A stretch of DNA of 64,000 bases from contig VTPC01005390.1 of NCBI GenBank assembly GCA_011009095.1, positions 85,794 through 149,793 of the forward strand. Direction: 5' to 3'. The first letter of the stretch is position 1. Each line of letters starts with the position of its first letter. This stretch comes from Ignelater luminosus. Taxonomy: Eukaryota > Arthropoda > Insecta > Coleoptera > Elateridae. The translations under genes were made by a program, and so were the position numbers. Of the stretch, positions 61,801-64,000 are shown piece after piece. Under the pieces are notes generated by a model. It made no database searches. It had not been told where the DNA came from and saw only the letters and a program-made list of their open reading frames with translations.

Positions 61801-63672
61801 ACGGTGATCGAGCAGGCCATATTATCGGCCGGTTCTGCCCTATCCATCTTTTGGGAGATATCTCAAAAACCGTGACACTTTGTATAATAATTTATTAGGT
61901 TAGATAAGTTCCAAATCATGTCTTCTACCACCCCTTTTCGGATATACGGCGGTGAACCAAACACCCTGTATAAGGCTGCAACAAGTATGTGAGAATTGTA
62001 AAACGTTATCCTCTACTGATAAGACCAGAATAAGGTCGAAACAGAAACGTAGGTGTACGTTATGCAATTCTCACATATTTAAAACTTTTAGAGAAGACTT
62101 TTCTTATATTGTACTCCTCTTATTGTATAGGAATAATGTATATTTTATCATCTCGCACCTACATCAATCTACCTAAGAAATATTGTCAAAAGTAATTTTA
62201 TCTTCTATTTTGAGAAAATGCTAGAGGCAGCTTAAACCCTGGTTATACCTAATCAGTTCACATTATTTCAAAACATAATGATTAATAATGACGTAATAAT
62301 ATAGCGTATACATTATTTATAATGTTTCATGGCCAGCAAATATTTTCTTTAATTTACGGTTACATTTAATCAGCTTGAGAACGTTTTTAGGAAATATATA
62401 ATTTAGTAGCGTAATATACCATTTTATACGCTAATTGTTATTGATTTAAAATACGTCATAAGAGCGTATTTTTTGAAACGTTCTTTTTATGTTGTATTCT
62501 ATCGTTATAAATATGTTAAATGTAACTTCTCGTGGTACGTTAGAAAAATGTTTTTGATTCCGTTGTAATCAACGTTAAAAGTTAACACGTTAGGTTACTG
62601 GTAACTCACAACGTAATTTCTACGTATGTGTGGTCATTGGGTGGCGTATTACTTGAAGACTAAATACTAGAATATTATTAGATTATTATAGATTTTTTTA
62701 ATCACTTGATCAATCAAATATATTTTAAGATTGCTTATTAATGTTGATAACTTTTCAGATAGACCTCGTACGTGTACGAATACTCCTAATGGACAAGAAG
62801 GTATTTGTATACCAATAAAATCATGTCCAAGCATTTTAAATGTCCTACTATCTGAAGGTATCAAATCAGCAAATTTTGTAAGACAGTTTCACTGTGGATT
62901 TGAAGGTAGAATACCTCTTGTTTGTTGTGTCTCCAGCAACATTAATCTAAATGCGGAACAGCCAGTTATAGCATCGAAAAGTGCTCAAGATGATGAGTAC
63001 GATAAGCAACCTGTACATGAGCATATTCAACCAGTTGAACACGAGTTTTTACCAGACAGAACATTATGTGGACTCCAGTTAGTAAAAAAACGCGTTATCG
63101 TTAAAATTAGATAAAAACGTTACATACATGGAGGAGTTTCCATGGATGGCAGCTTTGTATTATACCAAACAAGATGGAAGTGGTGGAGAATTTAAATGTG
63201 GTGGTACTATGATTAGTAACAGATACGTTTTAACCGCAGCACGGTGCCTTAACGTTCCAGGCTTTGATCTGTACGTAAAGTATGTAAACCTCAATTGTAA
63301 GTTACTGTAATCTATTTTTTAGAACTGCTGTTCGTTTTGGAGAATGGAAATTTTCAGCTAATAAAGATTGCATTCGGGATACAGAACTCATTGAAGAAGT
63401 GTGTACTGAACCAGTAGTCGATGTTAAGATCGAAGAAAAGATTGCACATGTTTATTACAACAGTACCAGTGGTAGCAACGATATTGCTCTTCTTCGTTTA
63501 GAGTCCAAAATTCAATTTTCAGGTATTGTTCTGTTTAATGTCGTTTAATTATAAAAATAACTATATTACTTTATAGAGTATATTCGTCCTATATGTTTGC
63601 CCCCAAGTGGTTTAAAATCTCCTACTCCAGGTTCTTTAATGACAGCTACAGGATGGGGCCTCTCGGAAACAG
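58814..63672 (+). CDS. CLIP-domain serine protease homologue 4, 3'-partial, one frameshift
   Basis: Visible exons: 58814-58865 (signal peptide MYKFVWVLLVLNNVFAA), 62759-63270, 63323-63522, 63577-63672; the Ser exon lies beyond the window. The clip domain has Cys 23, 34, 40, 63, 73 and 74. His is replaced by Arg (LTAARC, codon at 63,242) while the Asp is kept (SNDIALL) and so are the extra loop cysteines (KDC...EVC), so it is a homologue of a different type from gene 3. Exons 1+2 total 564 nt and end in phase 0, where the paralogues end in phase 2: one extra base is present, best placed in the A7 run at 63,084-63,090, just after CGLQLV. The following stretch before EEFPW bears no IxGG motif. 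The break may be a sequencing or assembly error in the homopolymer or a true mutation. The first intron (3.9 kb) holds a transposon. Confidence 0.85.
60753..60975. repeat. ACGTTAC-rich direct repeats in intron 1 of gene 4
   Basis: TATACGTTACTTTTGTCAAC (60,754) and ATACGTTACTTTTCTGAAC (60,921) start two related blocks, both followed by ATTTTA(A/T)AAACGTAAAAAA. Period about 167 bp. Confidence 0.65.
61053..61970 (-). mobile_element. 0.9-kb TIR element with TACAGGGTGTTTGGTTCACC ends
   Basis: Inverted repeats of about 115 bp bound 61,055-61,968, flanked by TA. The ends read CAGGGTGTTTGGTTCACC and its complement; AAGACATGATTTGGAACTTA and ACCGTGACACTTTGTATA are shared inside. On the minus strand near 61,855-61,735 a transposase tail is readable: RWIGQNRPIIWPARSPYLTP followed by SGYCVWG, matching the W-P-RSPDLTP-D-F-WG motif of a common insect transposase family, here with the last Asp replaced. 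The N-terminal and core parts are missing. It lies in intron 1 of gene 4. Confidence 0.8.
62230..62640. repeat. ACGTTA/TAACGT-rich stretch in intron 1 of gene 4
   Basis: Words such as ACGTTAG, AACGTTAAAAG, ACGTAATTT and CGTATA recur about every 30 bases, resembling 60.7-60.98 kb on the other side of the transposon. Probably one old repeat split by the insertion. Confidence 0.4.
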
Positions 63673-63852
63673 GTAATTTCCCCATATGAAAGCTAAGTAA
63701 AGGTTGAACAAGCCAAAACCTGAGCACGAATAAGAACTTACTAGTGCTAAGATAAGAGACATAGGTTGTTTTTTATTTTGACAAAACATATCTAGTAGCC
63801 ATAGAAACAAAATGTGACAATTGATATTTTTTGTTATTCATTCGTTGTTAAC

Positions 63853-64000
63853 ATGGCAAGCCGTCAACTTCAGCTACGTGAAATTATCTTGCACGAAAAC
63901 ACTAAAAATCTTCTAACAAGTTATAAAGCACTAGCAAAAAAGTTAAATTATCCTCAATCAACTGCTTGTTCTGTTTTAAAAAAGTTTCGAGACCGTTTAA
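63853..64000 (+). CDS. Transposase N-terminus (Tc1/mariner-like), 3'-partial
   Basis: The frame opens with ATG at 63,853 and is still open at the window end, 49 codons later. It begins MASRQLQLREIILHENTKN; the segment YKALAKKLNYPQSTACSVLK has the spacing of a helix-turn-helix in Tc1/mariner-type transposases. It lies 180 bases into the intron that follows exon 4 of CLIP gene 4, on the same strand, so it is an insertion and not part of the protease. The left terminal repeat could not be fixed, and the right one lies outside the window. The frame is clean as far as seen, which would suit a young copy. A different helix-turn-helix protein cannot be excluded. Confidence 0.5.
   Translation, partial: MASRQLQLREIILHENTKNLLTSYKALAKKLNYPQSTACSVLKKFRDRL

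Noticed and set aside
63082..63110. Possible 29-bp intron (GTAAAA...ATTAG) to explain the frame break in gene 4
   Set aside because: Too short for splicing and removing it does not restore the frame to EEFPW; a one-base insertion does.
1..64000. CRISPR array, bacterial operon or rRNA
   Set aside because: No regularly spaced direct repeats, no bacterial gene layout, and the genes have introns with GT-AG borders.

Overview
The window is nuclear DNA from an arthropod, almost certainly an insect. It is AT-rich, its genes are split by short GT-AG introns, and it is crowded with Tc1/mariner-type, hAT-type, Harbinger-type and retrotransposon debris. The only convincing host genes encode CLIP-domain serine proteases, an arthropod-restricted family. 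The order is not readable from the DNA; a beetle is a guess.

Backbone: four paralogous CLIP-domain genes lie on the + strand in tandem at 26.0-28.7, 38.9-40.9, 49.3-50.7 and 58.8-63.7 kb (the last runs off the window). All share one architecture: a tiny signal-peptide exon, a long exon with the clip domain, activation region and His region, an Asp exon, an exon of exactly 96 nt, and a final Ser exon, with identical intron phases (1, 2, 1, 1). Genes 1 and 2 keep the His/Asp/Ser triad and the Asp that gives trypsin-like specificity. Genes 3 and 4 are pseudoprotease-like: gene 3 has lost the His, the Asp and the activation site; gene 4 has Arg for His and carries a one-base frameshift in an A7 run. 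In insects such proteases and protease homologues act together in extracellular cascades (Toll activation, melanization), so an array mixing the two is the most interesting biology here.

Mobile DNA: a full-length mariner copy with two frameshifts (7.6-8.9 kb); a fold-back element with about 0.41 kb arms around a 110-codon ORF (12.4-13.6); a 1.7 kb TIR element with a decayed transposase-like gene (21.2-22.9); a hAT-like element with 8-bp duplications (24.7-25.5); a 1.4 kb TIR element with a decayed conserved gene (35.8-37.2); a copia-type remnant (41.3-42.6, minus strand); a non-LTR retrotransposon remnant (about 45.8-48.0, minus strand); and many MITE-like hairpins. One transposase reading frame starts inside the last visible intron of gene 4.

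Other: a Dorsal/kB-like site followed by a TATA box at 34.40-34.44 kb, a GC-rich island with a 14-bp hairpin at 44.2-44.6 kb, and a degenerate repeat with a TTAAGAAGTTTCCGG-like core at several places. No tRNA, rRNA or CRISPR was recognised. Exon joins were made by eye from splice signals, reading phase and comparison among the four paralogues.
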